Position numbers and translations under genes: made by a program | Shown here: positions 20,147-28,984 of the stretch, piece by piece | Layout: each line of letters starts with the position of its first letter | How positions within the stretch are numbered: position 1 is the stretch's first letter | The notes under the pieces: generated by a model | Told to the model about the DNA's origin: nothing | Seen by the model: only the letters and a program-made list of their open reading frames with translations | Databases searched by the model: none | Assembly: GCF_002117445.1 (NCBI RefSeq) | Contig: NZ_CP019937.1 | Span: forward strand, 1,857,501-1,921,500 | Direction of reading: 5' to 3' | Source: Ketogulonicigenium robustum | GTDB lineage: Bacteria; Pseudomonadota; Alphaproteobacteria; Rhodobacterales; Rhodobacteraceae | DNA: 64,000 nt

Positions 20147-21394
20147 TTACCGATCAACCTCGCCGAATACGATATCAAGTGTGGCAATAATCGCCGTGAC
20201 ATCGGCAAGAAGATGCCCTTTGCTCAGGTGATCCATCGCTTGCAGATGCGCAAAACCCGGCGCGCGCAGCTTGACGCGGTAGGGTTTGTTGCTGCCGTCG
20301 CTGACCAGATAAACGCCGAATTCGCCTTTTGGGGCCTCGACAGCGGCGTAAACCTCGCCTGCGGGCAGGTGGAACCCCTCGGAATATAGTTTGAAGTGAT
20401 GGATCAGTGCCTCCATCGAGCCCTTCATCTCGGCCCGCGGGGGCGGCGTCAGCTTGCCGCGCGCCAGCACATCGCCGGGGCTGCTGCGCAGTTTTTGGCA
20501 GGCCTGCAGAATGATTTTGACCGATTCGCGCATCTCGGCGACGCGGCACAAGAAGCGGTCGTAGCAATCGCCGTTGGTGCCGACAGGAATGTCGAAATCG
20601 AATTCGTCATAGCGTTCATAGGGCTGCGCGCGGCGCAAATCCCACGCCATACCCGAGCCGCGCACCATCACCCCCGAAAACCCGAGGCTGACCGCCTCCT
20701 CTTTCGAGACGATGGCGATGTCGACCATGCGTTGTTTGAAGATGCGGCTTTCAACCAACAGCCCCGCCAGATCGTCGACGAAGGCGGGGAAGCCCTCGGC
20801 CCAAGCTTCGATGTCGTCGATCAAGTCGGGGGGCAGATCCTGATGCACGCCGCCGGGGCGGAAGTAGGCCGCATGCAGGCGCGCGCCGCAGGCCCGCTCG
20901 TAAAACAGCATCAGCTTCTCGCGTTCCTCGAAGCCCCACAGCGGCGGTGTCAGGGCGCCGACATCCATCGCGCCGGTTGTGAGGTTCATCAGGTGGTTCA
21001 GCACGCGGCCGATCTCGCAAAACAAGACGCGGATCAGGCTGGCACGGCGCGGCACGGTGATGCCGGCCAGCCGCTCGATCGCCAGACACCACGCGTGTTC
21101 CTGATTCATCGGGGCGACATAATCCAGCCGATCAAGATACGGCAGGTTTTGCAGATACGTGCGGCTTTCCATCAGTTTTTCGGTGCCGCGATGCAGCAGG
21201 CCGACGTGCGGGTCGCAGCGCTCCACCACTTCGCCATCCAACTCCAGCACAAGGCGCAGAACGCCGTGGGCAGCGGGGTGCTGCGGGCCGAAGTTGATGT
21301 TGAAATTACGCACCTTTTGCAGGTCGCTTTGGTGGTCGTCAAACCCCTGATCGACCGGCATAATCGGCGCAACTTCAACGGTTTGATGGCTCAT
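20147..21394 (-). CDS. nuoD: NADH-quinone oxidoreductase subunit D
   Basis: 49-kDa-type subunit that forms the quinone site together with NuoB, 415 residues. The N-terminal [18 protein letters not shown] with the quinone-contacting histidine, GLLHRGTEK and the C-terminal D-I-V-F-G-E-V-D-R end are conserved. The ATG (21394) overlaps the stop of the sulfotransferase-like gene by 4 bases. The frame stays open upstream to 21637 but this is within that gene. Confidence 0.97.
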   Translation of the reverse strand: MSHQTVEVAPIMPVDQGFDDHQSDLQKVRNFNINFGPQHPAAHGVLRLVLELDGEVVERCDPHVGLLHRGTEKLMESRTYLQNLPYLDRLDYVAPMNQEHAWCLAIERLAGITVPRRASLIRVLFCEIGRVLNHLMNLTTGAMDVGALTPPLWGFEEREKLMLFYERACGARLHAAYFRPGGVHQDLPPDLIDDIEAWAEGFPAFVDDLAGLLVESRIFKQRMVDIAIVSKEEAVSLGFSGVMVRGSGMAWDLRRAQPYERYDEFDFDIPVGTNGDCYDRFLCRVAEMRESVKIILQACQKLRSSPGDVLARGKLTPPPRAEMKGSMEALIHHFKLYSEGFHLPAGEVYAAVEAPKGEFGVYLVSDGSNKPYRVKLRAPGFAHLQAMDHLSKGHLLADVTAIIATLDIVFGEVDR

Positions 21395-22281
21395 TGCGAT
21401 AACTCCTCCTCGGGCTGGGCAGCGGAAACCTCGCGGGTTTCGGGCAACCAGCTGGCGGGCATCTCGCCCAGTATTTCGGCAACGGCGTCGTATTGGTCGC
21501 GCAACTGCCAGCGCGCGGCGGCCATCATGGCTGGATCCATACCGGCGTAAGACGGCTGGAACACGGGCTCGTCCGCAGGCACCCCCGCAGGGGCGATCTT
21601 CAGCGCGCGGCAAAGGGCGGCGACGCCAGTGGCACACAGGGCTTGTTCGGCTACCAGAACATACAAGCGCCCGCGCGGCACGACAGCCTGCAAGCGGCGC
21701 AGGGCGCTAGCATAATCGCCCCGCATCATGATGTGCCCCTCGAGGCCCTGCAGCGCGCGGCGCAGGATGAAATTGGCCTTGGCATCCAGATCATCGCCCG
21801 CGCGCAAGCGCCGCGCGGCGTTCATGCGCACATGCGCCCACAGCCGCGCCACGGGGTCGCACATGATGAACAAAAACACGCTGCGGCTGGAAAAGGCGAC
21901 GGCGCGCTCCAGCTCGGCAATGGATAACATACTGTAACTGGGGGTGAAATCCATCGCGTAGGCACCCGCGTGGTCAACCAGCGCAGCGGCCAGATAGGCG
22001 TGATAGGCCGCATCATCAGTGCGGTCGTATTCCAGCACCGCGGCCAATTCTGCCAGATCGAGGCCGGGGCCGTCCAGCCCGTGGCGCTCGGTCATCAGCT
22101 CGGCCCGCGCATTCAGCGCCTGCACGTGCTCTTCCGCATCGCGTGGGGCGAAGGTATCCCAGTAGTGCAGCTCCTCTAGCGGTAGGCTACGCACATCGGG
22201 GCTTTGCGCCAGCGCGTTGAACAGCCAGCTTTGGCCCGCCTGCGCCGCCCCCATGCCGAAAATCACCGGAAGATCGCTCAT
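21391..22281 (-). CDS. Sulfotransferase-like protein embedded in the nuo operon
   Basis: A 296-residue cytosolic protein whose N-terminus ([16 protein letters not shown], from residue 9) resembles the 5'-phosphosulfate loop of PAPS-dependent sulfotransferases, and whose middle ([15 protein letters not shown]) resembles the 3'-phosphate-binding motif. Both motifs are eroded: the loop has Gln where Lys is usual and the second motif has Cys-Asp for the usual Arg-Asn and Ala-His for Ser-His. It may have lost activity. It overlaps nuoC by 4 bases at its start and nuoD by 4 bases at its end, so translation is coupled on both sides. A sulfated substrate cannot be guessed. Confidence 0.7.
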   Translation of the reverse strand: MSDLPVIFGMGAAQAGQSWLFNALAQSPDVRSLPLEELHYWDTFAPRDAEEHVQALNARAELMTERHGLDGPGLDLAELAAVLEYDRTDDAAYHAYLAAALVDHAGAYAMDFTPSYSMLSIAELERAVAFSSRSVFLFIMCDPVARLWAHVRMNAARRLRAGDDLDAKANFILRRALQGLEGHIMMRGDYASALRRLQAVVPRGRLYVLVAEQALCATGVAALCRALKIAPAGVPADEPVFQPSYAGMDPAMMAAARWQLRDQYDAVAEILGEMPASWLPETREVSAAQPEEELSQ

Positions 22282-22871
22282 ACACCCTCACCTTTATGTT
22301 CGGTTTCATCCCCCGGAAGGGTATGATCCATCCCCTCCCATGGCGAGAGGAAATCGAACTGGCGGTAGGATTGCACAAGCGAGACGGGCGTATGGACGAC
22401 CCGCTTTTCGACCTCGTCGTAGACGACCTCGGTATAGCCTGTCGTTGGAAAATCTTTGCGCAGCGGGTGGCCGGAAAAACCATAATCGGTCAACAGGCGG
22501 CGCAGGTCGGGGTGGCCGCTGAACAGCAGGCCGAACATGTCGAAGACCTCGCGTTCGAACCAATCGGCGGCGGGGTAGACAGGGATCACCGACGGGGTAA
22601 TCGCACCATCGGCCACGGGGGTATGAATGCGAATGCGGTGGTTTTTCGTCATCGAGAGCAGATGGTAGACCAACACAAAACGCGGCGCGCGGGCGGGGTA
22701 GTCGATGGCTGTAATATCGACCAGCGTGCCAAAGCGGCACTGCGGATCGTCGCGCAAAAACGCCAGCAGTGCGGGCAGATCGGCGGGGGCAGCGGTCAGG
22801 GTCAGCTCGCCGTAAGCGATCTGGGTCTGCACGTTGAAAGCCGCAGTGATGTGATCTGCCAGCGCCTGCAT
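22278..22871 (-). CDS. nuoC: NADH-quinone oxidoreductase subunit C
   Basis: 30-kDa-type subunit of the connecting module, 197 residues. The signature [19 protein letters not shown], followed by [12 protein letters not shown], is intact. It is a separate gene from nuoD here, unlike the NuoCD fusion of enterobacteria. ATG at 22871 lies 3 bases after the nuoB stop. Confidence 0.96.
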   Translation of the reverse strand: MQALADHITAAFNVQTQIAYGELTLTAAPADLPALLAFLRDDPQCRFGTLVDITAIDYPARAPRFVLVYHLLSMTKNHRIRIHTPVADGAITPSVIPVYPAADWFEREVFDMFGLLFSGHPDLRRLLTDYGFSGHPLRKDFPTTGYTEVVYDEVEKRVVHTPVSLVQSYRQFDFLSPWEGMDHTLPGDETEHKGEGV

Positions 22872-22874
22872 CTG

Positions 22875-23417
22875 TTACCTCACGATCGTGCCGGTTCGGC
22901 GAATTTTGCGCTGCAGCTGCATAATGCCATACAGCAGCGCCTCGGCGGTGGGGGGACAGCCCGGGACGTAGATGTCGACCGGCACAATGCGGTCGCACCC
23001 GCGCACGACGGAATAGCTGTAGTGGTAATACCCCCCGCCATTCGCGCACGACCCCATGCTGATGACATAGCGCGGCTCGGGCATCTGGTCGTAAACTTTG
23101 CGCAGCGCGGGGGCCATTTTATTGGTCAGCGTGCCCGCGACAATCATCAGGTCGGCCTGACGGGGGCTGGCGCGCGGGGCCGTGCCGAAACGTTCCAGAT
23201 CGTAACGTGGCATCGACAGCTGCATCATCTCGACCGCGCAGCAGGCCAAGCCGAAGGTCATCCAGTGCAGGCTGCCCGTCCGTGCCCAGTTCACCAGATC
23301 GGCGGTCGAGGTGACAAGGAACCCCTTATCCTGCACCGCCCGCCCCAGCACCAGCGCGGCGTGGTCGGCATCGCTGCCAGCGGTATTGGGGCCGGTTTGC
23401 AGACTGTTTACTGCCAT
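22875..23417 (-). CDS. nuoB: NADH-quinone oxidoreductase subunit B
   Basis: Subunit that carries the terminal [4Fe-4S] cluster N2 next to the quinone site. Ligands appear as the adjacent pair in [18 protein letters not shown] and [11 protein letters not shown]. The ATG at 23417 gives 180 residues, has an AGGGGGC site, and overlaps nuoA by 10 bases; an ATG 21 bases further upstream (23438) is also possible. Confidence 0.97.
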   Translation of the reverse strand: MAVNSLQTGPNTAGSDADHAALVLGRAVQDKGFLVTSTADLVNWARTGSLHWMTFGLACCAVEMMQLSMPRYDLERFGTAPRASPRQADLMIVAGTLTNKMAPALRKVYDQMPEPRYVISMGSCANGGGYYHYSYSVVRGCDRIVPVDIYVPGCPPTAEALLYGIMQLQRKIRRTGTIVR

Positions 23418-23773
23418 TCCAGTGCCCCCTTGCGCCATTCATAGACAAAGCCGGCCGTCAGCACGGCCAAAAACACCATCATCGACCAGAACGCCGCCAT
23501 GCTCATCCCCGCGAATGACGCCGCCCACGGAAACAGGAACGCAACCTCGAGGTCGAAGATGATGAACAGGATCGACACCAGATAGAAGCGCACGTCGAAC
23601 TTCATCCGCGCATCGTCAAATGCGTTGAAGCCGCATTCATAGGCCGACAGCTTTTCAGGGTCGGGGTTGCGCACGGCGACAACCACCGCAGCCAGCAGCA
23701 TCGCGCCGCCAAGCACAACAGCCAGCCCCAAAAAGATCAGGATCGGCAGATAGTCCCGTAACAGATCCCCCAC
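23408..23773 (-). CDS. nuoA: NADH-quinone oxidoreductase subunit A, first gene of the nuo operon
   Basis: Three-helix membrane subunit of complex I, 121 residues, with conserved YECGF and [11 protein letters not shown]. The start codon is GTG (23773-23771) preceded by a strong AAGGAGG site 6 bases away. It heads an operon that runs about 17 kb to birA. Confidence 0.95.
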   Translation of the reverse strand: MGDLLRDYLPILIFLGLAVVLGGAMLLAAVVVAVRNPDPEKLSAYECGFNAFDDARMKFDVRFYLVSILFIIFDLEVAFLFPWAASFAGMSMAAFWSMMVFLAVLTAGFVYEWRKGALEWQ

Positions 23774-23868
23774 GACGTGCCTCCTTAAGGTGCGAGCGAT
23801 GGGCGACGCGAGGTGAATCGCGACTGATTGTCACACCTTACCAGACGATCCGGCAGGGTCAACAAAGG
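23774..23868. promoter_or_regulatory. Leader and probable promoter region of the nuo operon
   Basis: Ninety-five bases between gph and nuoA. It contains the AAGGAGG ribosome site of nuoA and a 7-base inverted repeat TAAGGTG (23786-23792) / CACCTTA (23834-23840) separated by 41 bases. I cannot place a -35/-10 pair with confidence. The operon could also read through from gph, which lies on the same strand. Confidence 0.4.
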
Positions 23869-24528
23869 CTAAAGGCGTAATTGCGTAATCACCGCAGAAA
23901 GCTGGGAATAATCGGGCAGGACAGCCTCGGGCTGCAAGGCGGGCACATCGGCCGCGCCGGGGCCAAAGGTGACCAGAACCGCCGGCAGGCCCGCCGCGCG
24001 GGCGGTTTCGCGGTCGGTCACGGTGTCGCCCACCAGACAGCCGCGCGTCAGATCGCCCCCAAGGCGGCGGATCGCTTCAAACAACGGGGCGGGATCGGGC
24101 TTTTTCACCGGCAGCGTATCGGCCCCCACCAGCGCGCCGAACAGATCGCGCACGCCCAAGCGGCGCAGCAGGTCATCGGCAGGCCCTTGCGGCTTGTTGG
24201 TGCAAACGCCCACGGCATACCCCGCCGTGCGCAATTCCTCGATCGCGTCGGGCACGCCGGGGTAGAGCGCGCTGTGCGTATCCAGTGCACCGCGATAGGC
24301 CTGCAGGAAAATAGGGTAGTGCTTCGACTGCACCGGCTGGTCGCGCCGCCCTGCCCGCGCAAACCCCAGCCGCAGCAGCGCCATGCCGCCCGTCAGTGCA
24401 ACGCCGGCATCGCCCGCGTCCAGCACCTCGTCCATTCCCAGCGCGCGCAGCGCCCCATTGCCGGCGACGATCAGATCCAGGCTGGTGTCGGCCAAGGTTC
24501 CATCCAAATCGAAAATCACGCTGCGCAT
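23869..24528 (-). CDS. gph: Phosphoglycolate phosphatase-type HAD hydrolase
   Basis: HAD-superfamily phosphatase likely acting on 2-phosphoglycolate formed by DNA repair or oxygenase activity. From the ATG at 24528 (AAGGAA site) it has 219 residues. Motif I is FDLDGTLADT, motif II lies in VCTNKPQG, motif III Lys is in VKKPDP, motif IV is GDTVTDRETA. The cap domain is of the C1 alpha-helical type. Substrate assignment is by family and by the usual position divergent from glmU. The frame is open far upstream, but into glmU antisense, so the longer start was rejected. Confidence 0.85.
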   Translation of the reverse strand: MRSVIFDLDGTLADTSLDLIVAGNGALRALGMDEVLDAGDAGVALTGGMALLRLGFARAGRRDQPVQSKHYPIFLQAYRGALDTHSALYPGVPDAIEELRTAGYAVGVCTNKPQGPADDLLRRLGVRDLFGALVGADTLPVKKPDPAPLFEAIRRLGGDLTRGCLVGDTVTDRETARAAGLPAVLVTFGPGAADVPALQPEAVLPDYSQLSAVITQLRL

Positions 24529-24645
24529 TACTATTCCTTCCCTCGTTGCGCCCCAGACTAGCCCATACGCCGCCAAAAGAAAGGAACAGCTTGAGATCGC
24601 GGCCCCTCGGGGTAAAAGCAGGCATAATCTTTTGCCGGAGGCCCC

Positions 24646-25989
24646 ATGCCCACACATTTCATTATTCTGGCTGCCGGCAAAGGCACGCGGATGGAATCCG
24701 ACCTGCCCAAAGTCCTGCACGAGGTGGGCGGTGCCCCGCTGATCGCCCACGCCCTGCGCGCAGCCGACAGCCTGATCCCCGAACGCGTCATTGTGGTCAC
24801 CGGCTACGGCGGTGATGCCGTGGCTGCCGCAGCCCTGCGCTGGAACCCCGAGGCGATCATCGCGCGCCAAGACGAACAGCTAGGCACCGGACACGCCGCA
24901 CAAATGGCGCTGCCCGCCCTTGGCGGCGCGGCTGGCGATGTGTTCGTCACCTTCGGCGACACGCCTTTCATCCGCACAGCGACGCTCGAGGCGATGCAGG
25001 CCGCACGCGCCGCGCATGACATCGTCGTCCTCGGGTTCGAGGCCGCCGACCCCGATGCCCGCTATGGCCGCCTTGTCACAGATGGCGACAGCCTGAATGC
25101 CATCGTCGAATACAAAGACGCCGATGCCGCGACGCGCGCGATTCGCCTGTGCAATTCGGGCGTCATGTGCCTATCGGCTCGCAAGCTTCCCGACCTGCTG
25201 GCCCAACTGACGAACGACAATGCCGCAGGCGAATTCTACCTGACCGACATCGTCGCCATCGCGCGCGCGGCGGGGCTGACCGCTGGCGTCGTCACCTGCC
25301 CCGAGGAAGAAACCCTTGGCATCAACAGCCGCGCCGAACTGGCCGCTGCCGAGGCCATCTTCCAGCGCCGCGCCCGTGCCGATGCGGTCGAGGACGGCGT
25401 GCAACTGATCGCGCCCGACACCGTCCATTTCGCGTTTGATACCTTGCTGGGCCGCGACGCGGTGATCGAGCCCTATGTGGTTTTCGCCACCGGCGTGACG
25501 GTCGAATCGGGCGCCCGCATTCGCGCGTTCTCGCACCTTGAAGGCGCGCATGTTTCACGTGGGGCGATCGTCGGCCCCTACGCCCGCCTGCGCCCCGGCG
25601 CAGAACTGGCCGAAGACGTACACGTCGGCAATTTCGTCGAGATCAAGAACGCCACAATTGGCGAAGGCAGCAAGGCCAACCACCTGACCTATATCGGCGA
25701 CGCCGATGTGGGCAGCGGCACCAACATTGGCGCGGGCACGATTACGGTGAATTACGATGGGGTCTTCAAGCACCGCACCACCATCGGCAACCGCGCTTTC
25801 ATCGGGTCGCACTCGACCCTGATCGCCCCCGTAACAGTAGCCGACGAAGGCTTCACCGCCGCCGGATCGGTCATCACCCATGATGTAGCGGCGGGCAGCA
25901 TGGCTATCGGCCGCGCCCGCCAAGTCGACAAACCGGGCTTTGCCCGCTCGCTGATGGCGCGCCTGCGCGCCAAGAAAGACGCTAAATGA
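24646..25989 (+). CDS. glmU: Bifunctional UDP-N-acetylglucosamine pyrophosphorylase / glucosamine-1-phosphate acetyltransferase
   Basis: Makes UDP-GlcNAc for peptidoglycan and lipopolysaccharide. The N-terminal uridylyltransferase domain (about 1-230) opens with LAAGKGTRM and LPKVLH; the C-terminal left-handed beta-helix acetyltransferase contains hexapeptide repeats and the catalytic region SKANHLTYIGDADVG then GAGTITVNYDG. Length 447 is usual. Its last bases overlap the next gene by 4 (ATGA). In many relatives glmS follows glmU; here it does not. Confidence 0.97.
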   Translation: MPTHFIILAAGKGTRMESDLPKVLHEVGGAPLIAHALRAADSLIPERVIVVTGYGGDAVAAAALRWNPEAIIARQDEQLGTGHAAQMALPALGGAAGDVFVTFGDTPFIRTATLEAMQAARAAHDIVVLGFEAADPDARYGRLVTDGDSLNAIVEYKDADAATRAIRLCNSGVMCLSARKLPDLLAQLTNDNAAGEFYLTDIVAIARAAGLTAGVVTCPEEETLGINSRAELAAAEAIFQRRARADAVEDGVQLIAPDTVHFAFDTLLGRDAVIEPYVVFATGVTVESGARIRAFSHLEGAHVSRGAIVGPYARLRPGAELAEDVHVGNFVEIKNATIGEGSKANHLTYIGDADVGSGTNIGAGTITVNYDGVFKHRTTIGNRAFIGSHSTLIAPVTVADEGFTAAGSVITHDVAAGSMAIGRARQVDKPGFARSLMARLRAKKDAK

Positions 25990-26678
25990 GCCTCCCCCCC
26001 GACCTGCAATCCCGCCTTGTCACCCTCGAGGCCGAACTGCGCGCCGAGGGCTGGGACCCGACGCCCGCCGAAATGATCGACTGGCTGGCCCGCGAAATGC
26101 GCCCCGCTGCCAGCGTCGAAGACCGCTTGGCACAGGCGCGCGATCTGTGGGCCTTTGGCACGGCATCCGCGCAAATTTTGGCCGGCAAGTTGCTGACGCA
26201 GGCGCGAATCGCCGATGACGACGCGATTTGGGAGACGCTTTGCGCGTGGCTGGAAACGTTGGAGGATGACGACTGGCCCCTGATCGAAACGGTCTGCCGC
26301 GCACTCGAGCGGCGCCTCGAGGCCGTCCCGGCGCGATTCGATGCAATCTTGCCGTGGGTCACCGCGCCGAAAGCCAGCCTGCGCGCGGGCTTTATTCTGG
26401 TGAACCGCCCGAAATTGCGGGTGAAAGTCCCCAAAGCGGCCGACCTTGTCCGCCGTGACGTGTTCTTGGATGCCGCCGCACCGCTGACGGCCGATCGCAG
26501 CCAAATCGTGCAGCGCGCGCTGGCAGGCGCCCTGCGCGATCTGGCAAAGCACGATGCCGCGCGCGCCACTGCCTTTTTGCTAGCCCACGGCAACGCAATG
26601 GTGCCATGGGCCCGCGCCGAGGCTATCGGCCGCCTGCAAATCGAGACCGACGCGCGCGGGCGGATCGTTACCGCCTAG
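25986..26678 (+). CDS. HEAT-repeat protein resembling AlkD-type DNA alkylation repair enzymes
   Basis: A 230-residue all-helical protein. The stretch with DDDWPLIETVCRAL, KASLRAGFILVNR and SQIVQRALAGALRDLAKHD follows the pattern of AlkD HEAT-like repeats, in which helices wrap around DNA carrying alkylated bases. The catalytic Asp and Trp of AlkD cannot be assigned by eye, so glycosylase activity is uncertain. It is translationally coupled to glmU by an ATGA overlap, an unusual partner for a repair protein. Alternative: a non-enzymatic HEAT scaffold. Confidence 0.6.
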   Translation: MSLPPDLQSRLVTLEAELRAEGWDPTPAEMIDWLAREMRPAASVEDRLAQARDLWAFGTASAQILAGKLLTQARIADDDAIWETLCAWLETLEDDDWPLIETVCRALERRLEAVPARFDAILPWVTAPKASLRAGFILVNRPKLRVKVPKAADLVRRDVFLDAAAPLTADRSQIVQRALAGALRDLAKHDAARATAFLLAHGNAMVPWARAEAIGRLQIETDARGRIVTA

Positions 26679-26696
26679 GCGCGCGCCGCCGACGCA

Positions 26697-26906
26697 TCAG
26701 CGCTTTTTCTTGCCGCCGTGCCCGCTGGCACTGCGTGCCGCCGCAGCCGCCGCCAAGATCTCCTCGGCGATCTCCTCGGCTTCTTCGGGGTCGAAATCCA
26801 TCGGGATTTCGACCGTTCCAGCCTCGATGAAAATGCGCACCATACCGCGATCGGTCGGGCCGATCTGGATGTTCGCTTCGATGTCGCGTTCGTTATTGAT
26901 GCCCAT
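26697..26906 (-). CDS. Small acidic DUF6324-type protein
   Basis: A 69-residue cytosolic protein: a first half with GPTDRGMVRIFIEAG and an acidic helix (DFDPEEAEEIAEEI), ending in an Ala-rich, basic tail (GGKKKR). From memory this is the DUF6324 family, conserved in Rhodobacteraceae with no known function. It is convergent with the HEAT-repeat gene, 18 bases from its stop. Confidence 0.65.
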   Translation of the reverse strand: MGINNERDIEANIQIGPTDRGMVRIFIEAGTVEIPMDFDPEEAEEIAEEILAAAAAARSASGHGGKKKR

Positions 26907-26989
26907 CTCTGCACCCCTGAATGATTGTCAGCCTTTCAGCTAGTCGCAGTGGCGGATCATTGCAAGCAGCGCCAACCTCCCGCTACGTC

Positions 26990-27036
26990 GCGGGGAATTC
27001 CCTATTGCAATCATGCCGCGCCGCGGGTAATTCCCC
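26990..27036. repeat. Paired near-palindromes upstream of tRNA-His
   Basis: GCGGGGAATTCCC (26990-27002) and GCGGGTAATTCCCC (27023-27036) are nearly identical, each centred on AATT, and their starts are 33 bases apart. The second ends 7 bases before the tRNA. They may be part of the tRNA promoter or protein-binding sites. Confidence 0.5.
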
Positions 27037-27043
27037 ACGCAGT

Positions 27044-27120
27044 GCCGCCTTAGCTCAGTTGGTTAGAGCACCAGATTGTGGATCTGGGGGTCCCCCGTTC
27101 GAGCCGGGGAGGTGGTACCA
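27044..27120 (+). tRNA. tRNA-His (anticodon GTG), CCA encoded
   Basis: All arms fold by eye: acceptor GCCGCCT / AGGTGGT with a G1-U72 wobble, D arm GCTC...GAGC, anticodon stem CCAGA/TCTGG around the loop TTGTGGA (anticodon GTG), T stem CCCCG/CGGGG with loop TTCGAGC, discriminator A73, then CCA. The base before position 1 is T, so the usual G-1 of tRNA-His is not encoded. This matches the known alphaproteobacterial subset of tRNA-His that lacks G-1 and has A73, read by a matching HisRS. Confidence 0.95.
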
Positions 27121-27525
27121 TTCTTCCCATTATTCAGCGCCGCACCCGATAGGCTTTTCGATGACGGAAAGCTATGTGCGGATGTCGTGCTGAACGCAGC
27201 AAAGCCCCTCGAATGCAGCAGCAAGGCGATGGGCTAGAGCCTCCAAAAAATTAATAGATTGCGGGCGCCAGCGAATCCTCGCAGTTTTCCGCTATGCAAA
27301 AAGCTAATTATACAAGGCGTATGACGATAGCGGCCAGCATTAGCCGACGCTGGTGCACAGGATTGGGTTGCATCGCATATCTTAACACGCGAACATGCTT
27401 CGGAAAGTTTCAAGAAGGGCGATGTCCCGCCGCCCCTTGCGCGCAGATCGTTGCGCCGAACACATCCGATCTTCGGCGCCCCCCCTCAAGCGCGTTTCTC
27501 ATCCGCACTACGCTTGGAGTATTAG
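27121..27525. other. Gene-free stretch between tRNA-His and the glycosyltransferase gene
   Basis: About 400 bases, more AT-rich than the surroundings around 27245-27320. An 80-codon open frame (27294-27536) has no recognisable family and overlaps the next start, so I do not call it. The last 15 bases hold the GGAG ribosome site of the GT61 gene. No clear terminator or repeat of the tRNA end was seen. Confidence 0.6.
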
Positions 27526-28959
27526 ATGGCCGATGACTTCCGACGCCCACCAATTGAAGTAATGCATATGCCCGCATTTCATGACGGGATATCGTACATT
27601 GGACGCGATCCGAACTGGATCATTCGCCCCGCCCAGTCATCTACATTTCGCATGTTCGCTGCGAGCGACAATGAAGAATTGCGCGGCCGCCAAGACCGCA
27701 TGCTCAATCAGGTGACGCGCGCGCTACCCAAGGGCGCGATGGAGGTCAATGCATTGCCCGTCGTGCTAGACAACGCCCGCTTTGCAGGCGGCCTTGTGCA
27801 GATCGATAACCGGTTTTGGCTGAACGGCGCCTCGGGCGGCCGTGTTCGCAGCAAGTTCGAGCGTGAAAACGCCAAGCCGGAATGGCGCCTTCAGCGATAT
27901 CTGGGCGCATTTCGGCGCGCACGTGCAACTGGGGCCGCGCTGATCAATAACGTCAGCAGTGCCGAAGCAGACGCGTTGGATATCGCGATCGAGTTGAAAA
28001 ACGGCTTCAACTACTATCACTTCACCACCGAGACGCTGGGGTCGCTGGCACACTTCGTCGACGACGGCACAGACGCACCGATCTCGCTACAATTGCCCAG
28101 CGGTGACGTCAAAAGCTTCCAGCAGCGCTTCATCGAGGCGATCTACCCCAGCCTGGCCCATCGCGTGAACTTTGTTGCGCGCCCCAAAGCCTATAATCGC
28201 ATCAGGTCAGTCTACAGCCATCAGCACTTTCTGTATCAGGTCACTGACGAGCGGGTTGATCGCGCGCTGGCCGCGCCCGATGTCGACAGTCGCTGGGAAG
28301 ATGTCATTTTCGGCCCCAGCGATGCCAAGCTGGTCGCAATGATGTCGTATGACAGCAGCCTGCGCAAGTTGCGCAAAGAAGCGCTGAAGCAGATCAGAAA
28401 AGGCCAGAAACGTGCCTATCCCCGCCTGATCTGGCTAGGACGTGATGAAGAGGGTGCCGACGCCCGCGCGCGCGGCATTGAAGGGCACGAGCCACTTCTC
28501 GAGGCGCTGACTGAACGCGGGTTCGAGGCCTTCGCCTTTGAAAACCTGACCCCATTGGAGCAAATCGAAGCCATGAACGGGGCAGACATCGTGATCGCGC
28601 CCCATGGCGCGGGTCTAGCCAACATGATTTATGCGAAAACCAACGCTTTGGTGATCGAAATCGGAACACGTCAGACCCAACTGCACCGGTGGGGCGATTT
28701 CCTGAAGTGCGCGCACGTATCAGGCTGCCGATACGACACCGTTTTTGCCGATATCGCCGGCCTTGAAGACCTGTCGGTCGTGCCGGGCATGTTCGAAGGA
28801 CACCGCGGGATTCGTGTCAGCGAAATCGCAACGTGGAAGATCCTGGAGATCGTTGACGAAGAGCTTTCCCGCATGAAAGCTGAAAAGCGCAAGGCCCGCA
28901 AAGAGGGCGAAAAGTCAGCCCCCCGGAACACCAAACAAACCGCCGACGAGGACGACTAA
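27526..28959 (+). CDS. Glycosyltransferase family 61 (DUF563) protein
   Basis: A 477-residue protein without signal peptide. The C-terminal half holds the GT61 signature GADIVIAPHGAGLANMIYAK followed by VIEIG, the same pattern seen in plant xylosyltransferases and in bacterial capsule or exopolysaccharide clusters. The final 40 residues are lysine- and arginine-rich. Sugar donor and acceptor are unknown. It stands alone, next to a tRNA, without other polysaccharide genes, and its third-position GC looks lower than its neighbours, so transfer is possible. Confidence 0.8.
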   Translation: MADDFRRPPIEVMHMPAFHDGISYIGRDPNWIIRPAQSSTFRMFAASDNEELRGRQDRMLNQVTRALPKGAMEVNALPVVLDNARFAGGLVQIDNRFWLNGASGGRVRSKFERENAKPEWRLQRYLGAFRRARATGAALINNVSSAEADALDIAIELKNGFNYYHFTTETLGSLAHFVDDGTDAPISLQLPSGDVKSFQQRFIEAIYPSLAHRVNFVARPKAYNRIRSVYSHQHFLYQVTDERVDRALAAPDVDSRWEDVIFGPSDAKLVAMMSYDSSLRKLRKEALKQIRKGQKRAYPRLIWLGRDEEGADARARGIEGHEPLLEALTERGFEAFAFENLTPLEQIEAMNGADIVIAPHGAGLANMIYAKTNALVIEIGTRQTQLHRWGDFLKCAHVSGCRYDTVFADIAGLEDLSVVPGMFEGHRGIRVSEIATWKILEIVDEELSRMKAEKRKARKEGEKSAPRNTKQTADEDD

Positions 28960-28961
28960 AC

Positions 28962-28984
28962 GGGCGGGGCAAAGCCCCCCGCCC
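28962..28984. terminator. Probable bidirectional terminator between convergent genes
   Basis: GGGCGGGG (28962-28969) pairs with CCCCGCCC (28977-28984). There is no good T-run on either strand, only short T stretches on the minus side, so strength is uncertain. Confidence 0.5.

Noticed and set aside
23786-23840. TAAGGTG/CACCTTA inverted repeat upstream of nuoA as an operator
   Set aside because: Arms are only 7 bases and 41 bases apart, which is likely by chance; kept only as a remark in the leader entry.
27294-27536. An 80-codon plus-strand frame in the gap after tRNA-His
   Set aside because: No ribosome site, no recognisable similarity and it overlaps the start of the GT61 gene.
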